A stretch of 64,000 bases of DNA from Lachnospiraceae bacterium (GCA_014804425.1 JAAUZV010000020.1:1-64000); one strand, 5' to 3'. Shown: positions 27,110-37,780, counted from the first letter of the stretch. Numbers and translations are program-made. The notes: generated by a model from the sequence alone, not told the origin.

Positions 27110-27138
27110 TTGATTTATAGCGGCGCTATCCATATAAT
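27110..27138 (+). promoter_or_regulatory. Promoter of ftsH
   Basis: TTGATT (27110-27115) and TATAAT (27133-27138) are 17 bases apart, about 100 bases ahead of the ftsH start. Confidence 0.75.
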
Positions 27139-27236
27139 AAATGGGGAATCGTCTGATCGTGAATGGGAAGAAGCGTTTTGGACGAGACTGACTATCGAAG
27201 GAAGAAGCGTGTGTGATTTGTACGCGGGGAATGAGA

Positions 27237-29597
27237 ATGAAAAATAATCTGAACGAATATGATAACCAATCCGGCGGGCCGGGCAGCGGGGGTAATGGCT
27301 CAAACGGCAGCGGCGGGAACGGAGGAAACGGAAACGGCGGCAACGAGCCTCAGAAGCGGCAGAACTTTTTATTTGTGTTGTTGGCGAGCTTGGCGCTTGT
27401 GCTCATGATCAGTTGGTTCATGCGTACCGTGGATTCGGGGGCCAATGAGGAGATTCCGTACAACACCTTTATTGAGATGCTGGAAAACGGGGAGATCGAG
27501 TCCGTTGTGATCTATGACACCCAGCTTGCGATCAAGCCGAAGCAGAATGAACAGGACAGCTATCTGTCTTCGCAGCGGTATTACACGGGCGCGGCGGAGG
27601 ATGCGGACAGACTGGCGGAGCGCCTTTCTGATGCCGGGGTGGAGTTCAGCAAGGAAATACCGGATAATTCGGGATGGTTCCTGTCTCTGCTTTTGACTTA
27701 CGGACTGCCCGTATTGGTGCTTTGTATCGGCTTAAATTTTCTGCTTCGGAGAATGTCGGGCAGCGGCGGGCCGATGGGGATCGGTAAGACCAACGCCAAG
27801 CTCTACGATGTGCAGAAAGAAACAGGCATTACATTTAAGGATGTCGCAGGCGAAGATGAGGCGAAGGAGTCGCTTGTCGAGGTCGTTGATTTTTTGCATA
27901 ATCCCGCAAAATACGGCAAGATCGGCGCAAGACTGCCGAAAGGCGCGCTGTTGGTGGGACCTCCCGGAACGGGTAAGACCCTGCTGGCGAAGGCGGTAGC
28001 GGGCGAAGCGCATGTGCCGTTCTTTTCTCTGGCAGGCTCGGATTTTATCGAGCTTTATGTCGGCGTCGGCGCATCCCGTGTGCGAAAGCTGTTTGAGGAA
28101 GCGGAAAAGCACGCGCCCTGTATCGTGTTCATCGACGAGATCGACGCGATCGGACGCAGCCGTGATTCAAAATACGGCGGCGGCAACGAGGAGCGGGAGC
28201 AGACGTTAAATCAGCTTCTGTCCGAGATGGACGGATTTGACGGAAAAAAGGGAATCATTATTCTGGCGGCGACGAACCGTCCGGAAATTTTGGATAAGGC
28301 GCTGTTAAGGCCCGGGCGGTTTGACCGCAGGGTCATCGTGGACAAGCCGGACTTAAAAGGGCGTGTGGATATTCTGCGTGTGCATGCAAAGGACGTGCTC
28401 ATGGACGACAGCGTGAATCTGGAGGAGATCGCGCTTGCGACGAGCGGCGCAGTCGGCTCCGATCTTGCCAATATGATCAATGAGGCGGCGATCAATGCGG
28501 TCAAAGAGGGCAGGGAGTTCGTTTCGCAAAAAGATTTGTTCAGTGCGGTCGAGGTTGTTCTGGTCGGCAAGGAAAAGAAGGATCGCATTATGAGCAAGGA
28601 GGAGCGCAGGATCGTCTCGTATCATGAAACGGGACATGCGCTGATCGCGGCACTACAGAAAAATTCCGAGCCGGTGCAGAAGATCACGATCGTACCGAGG
28701 ACGATGGGGGCGCTCGGCTATGTCATGCAGGTGCCGGAGGAAGAAAAATATCTCAATACGCAGGCGGAGCTTCACGACATGCTGGTAGGTCTGCTCGGCG
28801 GACGTGCGGCGGAGGAGATTGTTTTTGATACGGTGACGACGGGCGCATCGAATGATATTGAGAAAGCGACAAATATCGCGCGCGCTATGGTGACGCAGTA
28901 CGGCATGAGCAAGCGTTTCGGTCTGATGGGACTTGAGACGGTGGAAAGTAAATATCTCGACGGAAGGACCGCAATGAACTGCTCCGATGTCACGGCTGCG
29001 GCTGTGGATGACGAGGTCATGAAGATCTTAAAGGAGAGCTATAAGGAAGCAAAGAAGATGCTCAAGGAAAATCGGGAGCTGATGGATAAGCTCGCCGAGC
29101 ATCTGATCGAGAAAGAGACGATCACGGGCAAGGAGTTTATGAAAATATTCCGCGAGGAGAAAGGGCTGCCTGAGCCGGAGGAGAAGCCGAAGCCCAAGGT
29201 GTTAGAAGCAGGGACACGTTCCGAAAAGCAGTCGGACAGTCTCGGCACGACGGGGCAGTCAGAGCAGAGTCTGGCGGGACAGATGGGAAGCCTCGGCATA
29301 ACAGGACAGACGGGCGGCTTTGGCACGACAGGACAGTCAGAGCAGAATGCGGGCATGCGGACAGATGCGCCCCTCAGCGGCAATATGCCGGATTATGAAC
29401 GAGAGCAGCTTCTTCGCAATGCATGGCCGCAGATTCGGGGCTTGCAGGAGCAGGACGGCACTGCGTCCAAATCCGAAGATATGCAGGAGGTTTCGCCGAA
29501 AGTGGAGAATGAATTTGCCGAAGCTTTAAGAAACCGGTCGTATGCGCGAAAAGATGAGCAGAATGAGACAGGCGGGGAGCAGGGCGATCAGAAATGA
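27237..29597 (+). CDS. ftsH: ATP-dependent zinc metalloprotease FtsH
   Basis: This membrane protease removes damaged or regulatory proteins. The 786 residues comprise a Gly/Asn-rich cytosolic tail (1-40), helix 1 (about 44-62), an extracytoplasmic domain, helix 2 (about 145-170), the AAA domain with Walker A G-P-P-G-T-G-K-T near 241 and I-D-E-I-D-A-I-G, the [11 protein letters not shown], and the peptidase with zinc site H-E-T-G-H about 463-467. The last about 130 residues are a low-complexity Gly/Gln/Thr/Ser tail with repeats such as G-T-T-G-Q-S-E-Q, longer than the usual FtsH end. The ATG at 27237 follows GGGGA. It overlaps the MATE gene by four bases. Confidence 0.96.
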   Translation: MKNNLNEYDNQSGGPGSGGNGSNGSGGNGGNGNGGNEPQKRQNFLFVLLASLALVLMISWFMRTVDSGANEEIPYNTFIEMLENGEIESVVIYDTQLAIKPKQNEQDSYLSSQRYYTGAAEDADRLAERLSDAGVEFSKEIPDNSGWFLSLLLTYGLPVLVLCIGLNFLLRRMSGSGGPMGIGKTNAKLYDVQKETGITFKDVAGEDEAKESLVEVVDFLHNPAKYGKIGARLPKGALLVGPPGTGKTLLAKAVAGEAHVPFFSLAGSDFIELYVGVGASRVRKLFEEAEKHAPCIVFIDEIDAIGRSRDSKYGGGNEEREQTLNQLLSEMDGFDGKKGIIILAATNRPEILDKALLRPGRFDRRVIVDKPDLKGRVDILRVHAKDVLMDDSVNLEEIALATSGAVGSDLANMINEAAINAVKEGREFVSQKDLFSAVEVVLVGKEKKDRIMSKEERRIVSYHETGHALIAALQKNSEPVQKITIVPRTMGALGYVMQVPEEEKYLNTQAELHDMLVGLLGGRAAEEIVFDTVTTGASNDIEKATNIARAMVTQYGMSKRFGLMGLETVESKYLDGRTAMNCSDVTAAAVDDEVMKILKESYKEAKKMLKENRELMDKLAEHLIEKETITGKEFMKIFREEKGLPEPEEKPKPKVLEAGTRSEKQSDSLGTTGQSEQSLAGQMGSLGITGQTGGFGTTGQSEQNAGMRTDAPLSGNMPDYEREQLLRNAWPQIRGLQEQDGTASKSEDMQEVSPKVENEFAEALRNRSYARKDEQNETGGEQGDQK

Positions 29598-30994
29598 CAG
29601 GGCAGCAGATCAGAAAAAAATATATCGGGGACAGGGCCTTTTATCAAAAGGTCCTGTTCATTGTTATTCCGATCATTATACAAAATGCCATCACGAATTT
29701 TGTCGGATTGTTGGACAACATTATGGTCGGACAGGTCGGAACCGACCAGATGAACGGCGTTGCGATCGTGAATCAGTTATTGTTTGTGTTTAATTTGTGC
29801 GTATGGGGCGCGCTTTCGGGCGCGGGTATTTTTACGGCACAGTATTACGGAAAAGGAGATCATGAGGGCGTGCGCAACACGTTCCGCGCCAAGCTGGTGC
29901 TGACGAGCGTTGTTGCGGTGGTCGGCATTGTTCTTTTTTTGACAAAGGGAGAGTGGCTCATTATCCGGTTCCTGCATGAAACGGATGGGGTCGGGAACGC
30001 GGAAAACACGCTGTATTACGGCAGGGCGTATCTTCATGTCATGCTGATCGGTCTGATTCCGTTTGTCATTTCGCAGGCGTACGCGAATACGCTGCGTGAC
30101 GTCGGGGAGACCGTGCTTCCGATGAAAGCGGGCATTGCGGCGGTGGTGGTCAATGTCGTGCTCAATTACATATTGATCTTCGGGCATTTCGGCGCGCCGC
30201 GGCTCGGCGTGGTCGGGGCGGCTGCTGCGACCGTGGTTTCGCGTTTTGTGGAGATGGCGATCGTCGTGATCTGGACGCAGACGCATAAAGAAAAGCATCC
30301 GTTCATCGTGGGCGCGTTTTCGAGTCTGCGTATCCCGCCGCAGCTCATGCGGCAGATCTTGATCAAGGGAGCGCCGCTTGCGTTTAATGAGGGACTTTGG
30401 GCGCTGGGCGTTACAATGTTAAATCAGAATTATTCCATGCGGGGCTTATCCGTGATCGCGGCGCTGAATATTTCATCGACCATTTCGAATCTGTTCAGCG
30501 TTGTATATCTTGCTATGGGAGATGCGATCGCGATCATCGTCGGTCAGCTTTTGGGCGCGCAGAAAATGGAGGAGGCAAAGGATACGGATCGGAAAATGAT
30601 CTGTTTTTCCGTCCTGTGCTGTCTGGTGATCGGATTTACGATGTCGCTGTTTCGAAATCTGTTTCCGGCGATTTATAAGACGGAGCCGCAGGTGCGCAGT
30701 CTCGCCGCGGATTTCATTTTGATCACGTCTGTGATGATGCCGTTTCATGCGTTCCTGCACGGCTGCTATTTTACGTTGCGGACGGGCGGAAAGACGATCG
30801 TGACGTTTTTATTCGACAGTGTGTTTATGTGGGCGCTTGCCGTACCGTGCGCCTATTTGCTGACGCACTTTACGGCGCTGCCCATCCTTGCGCTGTATGC
30901 CGTCGTGCAGAGTCTGGATTTTATCAAGTGCATCGTCGGAGCTGTTTTTGTAAAAAAAGGAGTCTGGCTGCAAAATATCGTGCGCGAGATCTGA
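29594..30994 (+). CDS. MATE family efflux transporter
   Basis: This 466-residue transporter has twelve helices in two similar halves. It shows MATE features such as V-G-L-L-D-N-I-M-V-G-Q-V-G near 29 and a second-half G-A-P-L-A-F-N-E-G near 255. It probably uses a sodium or proton gradient to export cationic compounds. The start ATG overlaps the ftsH stop (ATGA), so the two are translationally coupled. Confidence 0.9.
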   Translation: MTGQQIRKKYIGDRAFYQKVLFIVIPIIIQNAITNFVGLLDNIMVGQVGTDQMNGVAIVNQLLFVFNLCVWGALSGAGIFTAQYYGKGDHEGVRNTFRAKLVLTSVVAVVGIVLFLTKGEWLIIRFLHETDGVGNAENTLYYGRAYLHVMLIGLIPFVISQAYANTLRDVGETVLPMKAGIAAVVVNVVLNYILIFGHFGAPRLGVVGAAAATVVSRFVEMAIVVIWTQTHKEKHPFIVGAFSSLRIPPQLMRQILIKGAPLAFNEGLWALGVTMLNQNYSMRGLSVIAALNISSTISNLFSVVYLAMGDAIAIIVGQLLGAQKMEEAKDTDRKMICFSVLCCLVIGFTMSLFRNLFPAIYKTEPQVRSLAADFILITSVMMPFHAFLHGCYFTLRTGGKTIVTFLFDSVFMWALAVPCAYLLTHFTALPILALYAVVQSLDFIKCIVGAVFVKKGVWLQNIVREI

Positions 30995-31054
30995 ATGGGG
31001 TAAGACATTTTGCAATTATGTGATTGATAGAACAAAGTTGGGAGAGAAGAAGCC

Positions 31055-32923
31055 TTGTTTGATGTAGAAGAGGAATTAAAAAAGCTTCCCGCAAAGCCGG
31101 GAGTGTATATTATGCATGATAAGGATGACACGATCATGTATGTCGGCAAGGCAGTCAATCTGCACAATCGCGTGCGTTCCTATTTCCGGAAGATTGTGGG
31201 GCGCGGACCGCAGATCGATCAAATGGTCCGGCAGATCGCGCGCTTTGAATACATCGTGACGGATTCGGAGTTAGAGGCGCTTGTGCTGGAAAATAATCTG
31301 ATCAAGGAGCATCGTCCGAAATACAATACGATGTTAAAGGACGACAAGACCTATCCGTATATTAAAGTGACGGTCTCGGAGGAGTATCCGCGGATCTTAT
31401 TTTCACGTGTGATGAAAAAAGATAAATCCAAATATTTCGGACCGTATACGAGCGCAGCGGCGGTCCGGGATACGATCGAGCTGATGAATAAGCTGTTTTT
31501 GCTGCGGACCTGCAGCCGGAGCCTGCCGCGGGACATCGGCAAGGACCGCCCGTGTCTGAATTATCATATCAAACAATGCGCCGCTCCGTGCGCAGGCAAT
31601 GTGACAAAGGAGGATTATCGCGCGCATATCGAGCAGGCGCTTGATTTTTTGAACGGAAATTACGCGCCGATCCTAAAAGACTTAAAGGCGAAAATGGAAC
31701 AGGCGTCGGAGGCGCTTGATTTTGAGGAAGCGATCCGGTATCGGGAGCTGCTTAACAGCGTGAAAAGCGTTGCGCAAAAACAGAAGATCACGGACAGCGA
31801 CGGTGAGGATAAAGATATTATTGCGATGTGCATGGAAGGTACCGACTGTGTTGTACAGGTATTTTTTATGCGGGGCGGAAAGCTGATCGGACGCGAGCAT
31901 TTTTATATGACACATGTGTCGGAAGGAGAACGGAGTCAGGTATTAACGGACTTTGTGAAGCAGTTTTATTCGGGGACGCCGTTTATCCCGCATGAGCTGA
32001 TGCTGCAGGAGGCGATCGAGGACATGGAGCTGATCGAACAGTGGCTCTCCTCAAAGCGCGGCGGGCGCGTGTATCTGCGGGTTCCGTTAAAAGGGGCAAA
32101 GGAGAAGCTCGTGGAGCTTGCCGCGCAGAATGCAAAGCTTGTGCTTGACAAGGACCGCGAGCGGATCAAACGCGAGGAGGGGCGCACGATCGGCGCTGTG
32201 AAGGAAATTGCAGAGCTGCTCGGGTTAGAGAGCGTCTTACGCATGGAGGCATACGATATTTCCAATATCAGCGGCTTTGCGAACGTCGGTTCCATGGTCG
32301 TGTATGAAAAGGGAAAACCGAAGCGCAGCGATTACAGGAAATTCCGCATTAAGACCGTGGCGGGACCGGATGATTACGCCTGCATGCGGGAGGTGCTGAC
32401 AAGGCGTTTTCAGCACGGGCTCTCCGAGCGCGAGGAGGCGTTTAGTGAGGAGCACGGAACGGATTTCGGTTCCTTTACGCGGTTTCCCGATCTGCTGCTC
32501 ATGGACGGCGGACGCGGTCAGGTGAACATTGCGCTTGAGGTGCTCTCGGAGCTCGGCATTGATATTCCGGTCTGTGGGATGGTGAAGGATGACAATCACC
32601 GCACGCGGGGCTTATATTTTCATAATCGGGAGCTGCCGATCGGGAAGGACAGCGAGGGTTTCAAGCTGATCACGCGCATTCAGGACGAGGCGCACCGATT
32701 TGCCATTGAATACCATCGCTCCATACGAAGCAAAAGTCAGGTGCATTCCGTGTTGGACGAGATCCCCGGCGTCGGTCCTGAGCGAAGGAAAGCGCTCATG
32801 CGCAAGTTCCGTTCCATCGAGGAGGTGCGAAACGCCACGAAGGAGGAGCTTTCGGCACTTCCGGAAATCCCGGAGCATGTGGCGCAGCAGATCGTACAGT
32901 TTTTTGAGGAACAAAAGAAATAA
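31055..32923 (+). CDS. uvrC: Excinuclease ABC subunit C
   Basis: This is the dual-incision nuclease of nucleotide excision repair. The 622 residues comprise the GIY-YIG nuclease (G-V-Y-I-M and M-Y-V-G-K-A, about 15-95), a UVR helix pair near 200-235, the RNase H-like nuclease (D-I-S-N-I-S-G near 394 and L-M-D-G-G-R-G-Q near 482), and two helix-hairpin-helix motifs at the end (G-V-G-P-E-R-R near 572). The start is a TTG at 31055 with GGGAGAG upstream. It is the first gene of a conserved block with hprK. Confidence 0.95.
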   Translation: MFDVEEELKKLPAKPGVYIMHDKDDTIMYVGKAVNLHNRVRSYFRKIVGRGPQIDQMVRQIARFEYIVTDSELEALVLENNLIKEHRPKYNTMLKDDKTYPYIKVTVSEEYPRILFSRVMKKDKSKYFGPYTSAAAVRDTIELMNKLFLLRTCSRSLPRDIGKDRPCLNYHIKQCAAPCAGNVTKEDYRAHIEQALDFLNGNYAPILKDLKAKMEQASEALDFEEAIRYRELLNSVKSVAQKQKITDSDGEDKDIIAMCMEGTDCVVQVFFMRGGKLIGREHFYMTHVSEGERSQVLTDFVKQFYSGTPFIPHELMLQEAIEDMELIEQWLSSKRGGRVYLRVPLKGAKEKLVELAAQNAKLVLDKDRERIKREEGRTIGAVKEIAELLGLESVLRMEAYDISNISGFANVGSMVVYEKGKPKRSDYRKFRIKTVAGPDDYACMREVLTRRFQHGLSEREEAFSEEHGTDFGSFTRFPDLLLMDGGRGQVNIALEVLSELGIDIPVCGMVKDDNHRTRGLYFHNRELPIGKDSEGFKLITRIQDEAHRFAIEYHRSIRSKSQVHSVLDEIPGVGPERRKALMRKFRSIEEVRNATKEELSALPEIPEHVAQQIVQFFEEQKK

Positions 32924-32937
32924 GCGCGAAAATCCTT

Positions 32938-32966
32938 TTTACCAAAAAGAGGAAATGTGTTATACT
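32938..32966 (+). promoter_or_regulatory. Promoter of hprK
   Basis: TTTACC (32938-32943) and TATACT (32961-32966) are 17 bases apart. Confidence 0.6.
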
Positions 32967-32971
32967 GAAAA

Positions 32972-33006
32972 GGAATGTAACAAATGCGGCGCATTCGTTA
33001 CATTCC
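32972..33006 (+). other. 5' end hairpin of the hprK message
   Basis: GGAATGTAAC (32972-32981) pairs with GTTACATTCC (32997-33006), and inner AATGC pairs with GCATT around a GGC loop; one A-C mismatch interrupts. It begins at the predicted transcription start. No T-run follows, so it is more likely a message stabiliser or operator than a terminator. Confidence 0.6.
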
Positions 33007-33055
33007 CTGCGCGTAAGAATGGAGTTTAATATGAAAATATATGAGGAGGGAGCAC

Positions 33056-33997
33056 ATGGCAAGCTTAAGTTTAACCAAGATCATCGAGAAAGAAAAACTG
33101 GAGAATCTGACGCCGGATATTGACATTTCCAAAATCAAGATCACCCAGCCGGATATCAACCGTCCGGCGCTGCAGCTTGCGGGGTACTTTGAGCACTTTG
33201 AAGCAACCCGTTTACAGATCATCGGTTTTGTGGAATATACCTATATGCAGTCGTTAGAGCCGGATCAGAAGCGGGAAGTGTTCGAACAATTGCTGAATCA
33301 TCATATTCCTGCGATCGTATTTTGCCGCGAGTTAGTACCCGATCCGCTGTTTGTGGAGATTGCGGTTTCTCACAATATTCCGATTCTGATGACCAAAAAA
33401 GCAACCTCGGCATTTATGGCGGAGATCATCCGGTGGATGAACGTGAAGCTGGCGCCGATGATCTCGGTGCACGGCGTACTGGTTGATGTTTACGGCGAGG
33501 GTGTGCTGATCACGGGCGAGAGCGGTATCGGTAAATCGGAGGCGGCGCTGGAGCTGATCAAAAGAGGACATCGTCTGGTCACGGACGATGTGGTGGAGAT
33601 CCGCAAGGTCAGCGAGGATACGCTGATCGGAACCGCGCCTGATATTACGAAGCACTTTATTGAGCTGCGCGGTATCGGCATCATTGACGTCAAGACGCTG
33701 TTCGGTGTGTCGAGCGTCAAGGATACGCAGAATATCGATCTGGTCATCCGCTTGGAGGACTGGGATAAGGATAAGGAGTATGACCGCCTCGGTTTGGAGG
33801 AGGAATATACGGAATATCTCGGAAACAAGGTCGTCTGCCATAACATTCCGATCCGGCCGGGACGAAATCTGGCGATCATCTGTGAGTCGGCAGCGGTCAA
33901 CCATCGCCAGAAGAAGATGGGCTACAACGCGGCGCAGGAGTTATATCAGCGCGTGCAGAACTCGCTGGCAAAGCGGCGTGAGGAAGAAGATGCATAA
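33056..33997 (+). CDS. hprK: HPr kinase/phosphorylase
   Basis: This bifunctional enzyme adds and removes phosphate at Ser46 of HPr-type proteins and so drives carbon catabolite repression. It is 313 residues, normal length. The C-terminal kinase domain has the P-loop G-E-S-G-I-G-K-S near 157 and the family signature E-L-R-G-I-G-I-I-D-V near 205. The start at 33056 follows GAGGAGGG. It shares a block with glcK, murB, rapZ, whiA and an HPr-like protein, its probable substrate. Confidence 0.96.
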   Translation: MASLSLTKIIEKEKLENLTPDIDISKIKITQPDINRPALQLAGYFEHFEATRLQIIGFVEYTYMQSLEPDQKREVFEQLLNHHIPAIVFCRELVPDPLFVEIAVSHNIPILMTKKATSAFMAEIIRWMNVKLAPMISVHGVLVDVYGEGVLITGESGIGKSEAALELIKRGHRLVTDDVVEIRKVSEDTLIGTAPDITKHFIELRGIGIIDVKTLFGVSSVKDTQNIDLVIRLEDWDKDKEYDRLGLEEEYTEYLGNKVVCHNIPIRPGRNLAIICESAAVNHRQKKMGYNAAQELYQRVQNSLAKRREEEDA

Positions 33998-34028
33998 AAA
34001 AGCGTGTGGCAGAGAGGAGAGAGAAGGT

Positions 34029-34964
34029 ATGGCAAAGGCGATATTCGGAGTAGATCTTGGCGGAACAACGGTCAAGCTCGGCTTATTTGATACGGAGGGG
34101 AATGCACTTGATAAGTGGGAGATCCCCACAAGAAAAGAGGAAAACGGCAAAAATATCCTGCCTGATATTGCACAGTCCGTCAAAGAAAAAATGAGCGAAA
34201 AAGGGTATATCGGATCGGATGTTGCGGGGATCGGTATCGGGGTTCCCGGACCGGTGGACAGTGCGGGGACGATCTATAAAGCGGCAAACTTAGGCTGGGG
34301 CGTAATGAATATTAACGACGAGCTGGGGGCTTTGACAGGCTTAACGGTCAAGGCGGGCAATGACGCGAACGTGGCGGCGCTCGGAGAAATGTGGAAGGGC
34401 GGCGGACAAGGATACCGTAACATGGTGGCGGTCACGCTCGGCACGGGCGTCGGCGGCGGCATCATTGTGGACGGACAGCTCCTTGCGGGCGCAACGGGCG
34501 CAGGCGGCGAGATCGGACATATTCATGTGAATGATGGGGAAGAGGATGCATGCGGATGCGGCAATCACGGATGCCTGGAGCAATATGCGTCGGCGACCGG
34601 TGTTGTGCGGCTGGCGAAGAAGGCGCTTGCCGAAAGCGACAAGGACAGTGCCTTGCGGAGCGGGGAGCTTTCCGCAAAGTCGGTGTTTGACGCAGTGAAG
34701 GCGGGCGATGCACTTGCGATGGAGGTTGCCGAAAAATTCGGCGAGTATCTCGGCAAGGGACTCGCTTCGGTTGCATGTGTTGTGAATCCGGAGATTTTTG
34801 TCATCGGAGGCGGCGTGTCCAAGGCGGGCCCGGTTCTGTTGGATTACATTGAGAAATACTATAAGCCCTACGTGTTCCATGGCAGCAGGGATGCGAAATT
34901 TGCACTGGCGACACTCGGAAACGACGCAGGGATTTACGGCGCGGCAAGGCTGGTGCTCTCGTAG
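34029..34964 (+). CDS. glcK: ROK family glucokinase
   Basis: This 311-residue enzyme phosphorylates glucose with ATP. The phosphate loop reads D-L-G-G-T-T-V-K near 9, and the ROK zinc motif C-G-C-G-N-H-G-C-L-E near 176 is complete. The sugar-binding N-D-A-N-V-A-A-L-G-E lies near 112. The ATG at 34029 follows GGAGAGAGAAGG, 31 bases after hprK. It links free glucose from the maltodextrin pathway to glycolysis. Confidence 0.92.
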   Translation: MAKAIFGVDLGGTTVKLGLFDTEGNALDKWEIPTRKEENGKNILPDIAQSVKEKMSEKGYIGSDVAGIGIGVPGPVDSAGTIYKAANLGWGVMNINDELGALTGLTVKAGNDANVAALGEMWKGGGQGYRNMVAVTLGTGVGGGIIVDGQLLAGATGAGGEIGHIHVNDGEEDACGCGNHGCLEQYASATGVVRLAKKALAESDKDSALRSGELSAKSVFDAVKAGDALAMEVAEKFGEYLGKGLASVACVVNPEIFVIGGGVSKAGPVLLDYIEKYYKPYVFHGSRDAKFALATLGNDAGIYGAARLVLS

Positions 34965-35072
34965 GACTGATAAAAGCCCTGCGCGCATACAATGAGGTAA
35001 AACGATCAAGGGAAAGCACAAATTTGTGCTGGCGCCCGAATTTACGGACGGTTGGCATCATGGAGGAGCAGA

Positions 35073-35987
35073 GTGACAGAAACAGTGGAACGTTTTATCC
35101 GGCAGCTCGTAGCGCCGGAGCATTTGTTACAGGAAGAACCAATGGCAAAGCACACGACCTTTCGGGTCGGCGGAGCGGCGGACATATTGATACGGATACA
35201 GGGAGAGGAACAGCTTACAAAGCTGGCGGCCTATTTGGGGCAGCTTCATCAGCCGTATCTGGTGATCGGAAACGGCAGCAATCTTTTAGTCAGTGACAGG
35301 GGATATCACGGCGTGGTGCTCCAGATCGGTGACGGCATGAATGCAGTGACGGTGGACGGAGAGCGCATGTGTGTGCAGGCGGGCGCGCTTTTATCGAGCG
35401 TGGCATCGCAGGCTGCGCAGAATGGGTTAAGCGGACTGGAATTTGCGGCGGGAATTCCCGGCAGCATGGGCGGAGCCATCGTGATGAATGCGGGCGCTTA
35501 TGAGGGGGAAATGAGCCAGATCGTCGAGAGTGTAACAGTGTTAAACGAGCAGGGAGAGCGGATGGTGCTTGACCGTGATACGATGGAATTCGGCTATCGC
35601 ACAAGCATTATCAGAAACAGGCCGTTCATCGTGTTGGAGACCGTGCTGCGTCTGCATAAAGGAGACGAGCAGGAGATCCGGGCGCGGATGGAGGACTTTA
35701 ATGCCAAAAGACGCGCCAAACAGCCGCTTGAATATGCAAGCGCGGGAAGCACGTTTAAGCGGCCGGAAGGCTATTATGCGGGAAAGCTGATCATGGACGC
35801 GGGACTGCGCGGGTATCGGATCGGCGGCGCGCAGGTATCGGAAAAACATTGCGGCTTCATCATTAATGTCGGCAATGCGTCGGCTCAGGATATTTACGAG
35901 CTGATCACAGAGGTACAGGAAAAGGTGAAGCAGCGGTTTCATGTGGAACTGGAGCCGGAAGTAATACGGATAGGTGACTTTTTATGA
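35073..35987 (+). CDS. murB: UDP-N-acetylenolpyruvoylglucosamine reductase
   Basis: This flavoenzyme makes UDP-MurNAc for peptidoglycan. The 304 residues include the FAD site T-F-R-V-G-G near 25, the stretch A-G-I-P-G-S-M-G-G-A near 130, the catalytic Ser in S-A-G-S-T-F-K-R-P near 226, and the C-terminal Glu in V-E-L-E-P-E-V near 294. It is the shorter, type IIb-like form. The start is a GTG at 35073 with GGAGG six bases ahead. Its TGA overlaps the rapZ start. Confidence 0.94.
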   Translation: MTETVERFIRQLVAPEHLLQEEPMAKHTTFRVGGAADILIRIQGEEQLTKLAAYLGQLHQPYLVIGNGSNLLVSDRGYHGVVLQIGDGMNAVTVDGERMCVQAGALLSSVASQAAQNGLSGLEFAAGIPGSMGGAIVMNAGAYEGEMSQIVESVTVLNEQGERMVLDRDTMEFGYRTSIIRNRPFIVLETVLRLHKGDEQEIRARMEDFNAKRRAKQPLEYASAGSTFKRPEGYYAGKLIMDAGLRGYRIGGAQVSEKHCGFIINVGNASAQDIYELITEVQEKVKQRFHVELEPEVIRIGDFL

Positions 35988-36847
35988 AATTTGTGATTGT
36001 GACAGGTATGAGCGGGGGCGGAAAGCGGACGGCATTAAAAATGCTGGAGGATATCGGCTTTTATTGCGTTGACAATCTTCCGGTCGCATTGATCGGCAAA
36101 TTTGTGGAGCTGATCGTAACGCCGAACAGCGAGGTGACAAAAGTTGCGCTCGGTATTGATGTACGCGCCGGACAGTCCTTTGATGAGCTTGCGGATATTC
36201 TGAACGGGATCAAAGAGGCGGGCTATGCCTACGATATGCTTTATATGGAAGCAAGCGATGCGGTGCTGCTCAAACGATATAAGGAAAGCAGGCGGATGCA
36301 TCCGCTCTCGCCGGAGGGCCGTGTGGAGGAGGGCATTCACAAGGAGCGCGCGATCTTAAAGCCGATCCGCGAAATTTCCGATTACGTCATTGACACGTCG
36401 AAGCTGCTCACGCGGGAGTTAAAGGAAGAATTAGACCGTATTTTTATCGGAAATGAGGCGTACAATAGCCTTATCGTCAGTATCCTGTCGTTTGGCTTTA
36501 AGTATGGGATTCCTGCGGATGCGGATCTTGTGTTTGACGTGCGGTTTCTGCCGAATCCCTTTTATATTGATGAATTAAAGCATCAGACCGGTCAGGACAA
36601 GGCCGTGCAGGACTATGTAAAATCTTTTCCGGAGACAGAGGCATTCATGGAAAAGCTGACCGATATGATCCGCTTTTTGATACCGAACTATGTCAAGGAA
36701 GGAAAATATCAGCTGGTGATCGCGATCGGCTGTACAGGGGGAAAGCATCGCAGCGTTACGCTTGCGAACGAGCTTTACAAACGGCTGAAGGATCGGGGCG
36801 AGTACGGGCTGACGATCGGACATCGCGACATCGGGCAGGGGGTATAA
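35984..36847 (+). CDS. rapZ: RapZ/YvcJ family nucleotide- and RNA-binding protein
   Basis: This 287-residue protein is the RapZ/YvcJ family: an N-terminal P-loop domain followed by the C-terminal domain with C-T-G-G-K-H-R-S near 251 that senses UDP-GlcNAc or binds RNA in homologues. The P-loop reads G-M-S-G-G-G-K-R-T (8-16), so the residue after Lys14 is Arg instead of Ser or Thr. C-V-D-N-L-P near 28 is conserved. It overlaps murB by four bases and joins whiA with no gap. B. subtilis has yvcK between these two genes; it is absent here. Confidence 0.93.
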   Translation: MKFVIVTGMSGGGKRTALKMLEDIGFYCVDNLPVALIGKFVELIVTPNSEVTKVALGIDVRAGQSFDELADILNGIKEAGYAYDMLYMEASDAVLLKRYKESRRMHPLSPEGRVEEGIHKERAILKPIREISDYVIDTSKLLTRELKEELDRIFIGNEAYNSLIVSILSFGFKYGIPADADLVFDVRFLPNPFYIDELKHQTGQDKAVQDYVKSFPETEAFMEKLTDMIRFLIPNYVKEGKYQLVIAIGCTGGKHRSVTLANELYKRLKDRGEYGLTIGHRDIGQGV

Positions 36848-37780
36848 ATGTCTTTTTCGGGAGAGGTCAAGGAGGAGCTTGCACGGCATGTCGGGCAGGC
36901 GAGGCATTGCCAGATTGCTGAGCTGGCGGCTATTTTAGCCTGCTGCGCAGAGTGCGGCGAGGGGGAAAATGGTGCACGCAGACTGGAAATTCGCACGGAA
37001 AACAGCGCAGTAGTAAGAAAATGCTTTACATTATTGAAAAAAACATTTAATATAGATACGGATATTTTCGAAAAAACATATGCAGCGCAGGAAAACGCAG
37101 GGATTTATCAGATGGTTTTGGAGGGCGCGGACGCGGACAGTGTGTGTTCGGCGTGCAGGCTGACAACGCGTCATGGACAAGTGTCGCCGCTTCTTTTGAA
37201 GAATGCCTGCTGCAGAAGATCGTATCTGCGGGGAATCTATTTGTCGATCGGTTCCATGAGCAATCCAAAAAGAAGCTATCACTTGGAATTTGTCTGTGTC
37301 GATATGCCGCAGGCGGAGCAGTTATGCGGGGTGCTCTCGGGTTTTGAACTGGATGCGAAGATCACCCGCCGGAAGCGGTACTATGTGGTTTACATGAAAG
37401 AGGGTGCGGGTATCGTCGATCTTCTCAACATCATGGAAGCGCATGTCTCGCTGATGGAGCTGGAGAATCTCCGTATCCTGAAGGACATCAGCAATCATGT
37501 GAACCGGAGAGTGAACTGTGAAGCTGCAAATATTGTGAAGACTGTCAACGCGGCAAGCAGGCAGGTAGAAGACATTAAACTGATACAGGAGAAACGGGGG
37601 CTGTCTTCTCTGCCGGAAAATCTGCAGCGGACAGCACAGCTTCGTTTGGAGTGGCCGGACGCGACGCTTGGCGAGCTGGCGCAAAAAATGACGCCGCCGA
37701 TCGGAAAATCGGGGATGAACCATCGGCTGCGAAAGCTCTCGGAGATCGCGGAGGAGCTTAGGGCGTCCATGCCGACATGA
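36848..37780 (+). CDS. whiA: DNA-binding protein WhiA
   Basis: This 310-residue protein has an N-terminal LAGLIDADG-like domain (S-Y-L-R-G-I-Y-L near 124) and a C-terminal helix-turn-helix (L-G-E-L-A-Q-K-M, then I-G-K-S-G-M-N-H-R-L-R-K near 285). WhiA controls division and chromosome segregation in Gram-positives. It starts directly after the rapZ stop. Confidence 0.95.
   Translation: MSFSGEVKEELARHVGQARHCQIAELAAILACCAECGEGENGARRLEIRTENSAVVRKCFTLLKKTFNIDTDIFEKTYAAQENAGIYQMVLEGADADSVCSACRLTTRHGQVSPLLLKNACCRRSYLRGIYLSIGSMSNPKRSYHLEFVCVDMPQAEQLCGVLSGFELDAKITRRKRYYVVYMKEGAGIVDLLNIMEAHVSLMELENLRILKDISNHVNRRVNCEAANIVKTVNAASRQVEDIKLIQEKRGLSSLPENLQRTAQLRLEWPDATLGELAQKMTPPIGKSGMNHRLRKLSEIAEELRASMPT

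Noticed and set aside
29200..29360. Repeat array in ftsH as a possible CRISPR-like array
   Set aside because: The repeats are degenerate, in frame and encode a G-T/I-T-G-Q tail; there are no spacers of constant length.
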